Assembly (NCBI GenBank): GCA_902778205.1
Contig: CACYWX010000196.1
Span: 1-6,301, forward strand
From: an uncultured Ruminococcus sp.
GTDB lineage: Bacteria; Bacillota; Clostridia; Oscillospirales; CAG-272
Reading direction: 5' to 3'
Length of the DNA stretch: 6,301 nt
In this document: piece after piece, positions 5,503 through 6,301 of the stretch
Position numbering within the stretch: the first letter of the stretch is position 1
Layout: every line of letters starts with the position of its first letter
The notes under the pieces: model-generated
What the model was told of the DNA's origin: nothing
The model's input: the letters and a program-made list of their open reading frames with translations, nothing else
Database searches by the model: none
Program-made: the position numbers and the translations under genes

Positions 5503-6301
5503 TTATTCGCTGACCATGAAGTCCGCCTGACTGCCCCAGGGATCGATGAGAACGGCCCGGTCCTCCTTGGATTTGTGCCAGACACGGGTGTCGTCCCAGC
5601 GCAGATCCGGCTCCCCGTTGTAGTGGTTGGTGCCCACGGACAGGGTCTCCCCCGCTCCGAGGATCAGCCCGTCGGGGAACCGGAACAGCTCTCCGCCGGT
5701 CTCCGACACGATCCACCAGCCGGTCAGGTCAACGGGCTCGTCCCCGGTATTCTCGATCACCACCAGCTGATCCGCCTTGGAGACGGACATGAACCGCACG
5801 GGCGCCGGATCGGGAACAGAGACGTCCTCCACCCGGATCTCCCCGTCCGCAGTCACCGTCGTATCGAAGGCCACGGGGGTGTCCTCGGTGATATAGGTCT
5901 CCGCCCCGATCTTTTTCAGGGCTTTGAGGATGCTCTTGTGGGCGGTATCGCTCTCCTCCTCCCGGCTTGTGCAGATCACCGCAATCTCCGGGGACGCCTC
6001 CTTGAGGAAGGAATCCGAGGTGGCGTCCTTCTCACCGTGGTGTCCCACCTTCAAAAGGTCGCATCTCAGGTCCATGCCGGCGTACATGAGGGTCTTTTCC
6101 TCGTCGAACATCATGTCGCCGCAGAACAGGAGTGACGCGCCGTTCACCCTCAGCTTCAGGATCAGGGAGTTGTTGTCGTCCCTGGGATTGTAGCGGATGG
6201 GGCCGAAGACCTCGAACCAGACGCCCGCCCCTGCCTCCACGACCTGTCCGGGATCCAGCGCGGTCCGGGGCGTATCCCCCCTCAGCCGCTCCACCTTGTC
6301 C
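5503..6301 (-). CDS. Metallo-beta-lactamase-fold protein with C-terminal lamin-tail domain (5' end outside window)
   Basis: The frame is open through the right edge, so this is the C-terminal 265 residues of a larger protein; the GTG at 6294 is internal. Residues 43-140 of the fragment match the end of the MBL domain found in ComEC/Rec2 proteins: NNS at 43-45, LLFCGDMM with metal-ligand Asp at 62, DLLKVGHHG ending at 89, and a later TAH with His at 121. The HxHxDH motif would be upstream and is not visible. About residues 165-265 look like a lamin-tail domain (LTD): VVIENTGDEPVDLTGWWI, then FRFPDGLILGAGETLSV, a Trp-rich stretch, and a final AVLIDPWGSQADFM. MBL-LTD proteins of this type are usually secreted or surface-linked and may act on nucleic acid or phosphodiesters, but the substrate is unknown. 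The competence channel part of ComEC cannot be judged here. A terminator follows. Confidence 0.82.
   Translation of the reverse strand, partial: DKVERLRGDTPRTALDPGQVVEAGAGVWFEVFGPIRYNPRDDNNSLILKLRVNGASLLFCGDMMFDEEKTLMYAGMDLRCDLLKVGHHGEKDATSDSFLKEASPEIAVICTSREEESDTAHKSILKALKKIGAETYITEDTPVAFDTTVTADGEIRVEDVSVPDPAPVRFMSVSKADQLVVIENTGDEPVDLTGWWIVSETGGELFRFPDGLILGAGETLSVGTNHYNGEPDLRWDDTRVWHKSKEDRAVLIDPWGSQADFMVSE

Noticed and set aside
5484..5514. Repeated CGCTGA/CGCTTA motifs around the MBL-LTD stop codon, considered as a terminator or iteron
   Set aside because: The copies are direct repeats and cannot form a hairpin; only two exact copies, too few for an iteron array.
4427..5716. 429-codon minus-strand frame across the lipoprotein start and the MBL-LTD gene end
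   Set aside because: Crosses a terminator and a promoter and overlaps two supported genes in another frame; the product is Arg/Gly-rich with no domain.

Overview
The window looks like part of a GC-rich Firmicute chromosome, most likely an anaerobic Clostridia of the gut/Oscillospiraceae or Christensenellales type. This is inferred from AGGAGG-type ribosome binding sites, perfect TATAAT -10 boxes in AT-rich islands of otherwise GC-rich DNA, strong hairpin-plus-U-tract terminators, a CotF-like ferritin-fold protein, and a lipoprotein of a Cys-rich type I associate with Clostridia. No genus can be named from the sequence alone. I see no mobile element, CRISPR array, tRNA or rRNA.

Layout, left to right. 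(1) 1-543, plus strand: the 3' end of radA/sms, closed by a long imperfect-hairpin terminator (560-610). (2) 628-2956, minus strand: a two-gene operon in which a GH27 glycoside hydrolase (alpha-galactosidase family) is followed after one base (TGA-C-ATG) by a leaderless M6-like zinc metalloprotease. It is read from a promoter at 2999-3027 whose -35 sits inside a perfect 9-bp inverted repeat. (3) 3128-3586, plus strand: a 152-aa CotF-like ferritin-fold protein with two E...ExxH units. (4) 3603-3653: a bidirectional terminator between convergent genes. (5) 3667-5307, minus strand: a 546-aa predicted lipoprotein, propeller-like, with a C-x4-C-x5-C-x-H motif and its own promoter at 5364-5394. (6) 5432-5481: a minus-strand terminator for the next gene. 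(7) 5503-6301, minus strand: the C-terminal part of a metallo-beta-lactamase-fold (ComEC C-terminal type) protein with a lamin-tail domain, cut by the window edge.

The genes form five separate transcription units with no evident shared pathway: DNA repair, intracellular sugar and peptide hydrolysis, a spore/stress ferritin-like protein, and two predicted envelope or secreted proteins. The most interesting local association is the tightly coupled GH27/M6-like pair, both without visible export signals. The GH27 enzyme keeps the catalytic residues but differs from classical alpha-galactosidases at the substrate-recognition positions. I do not see convincing evidence of a wholly new multi-gene system here.
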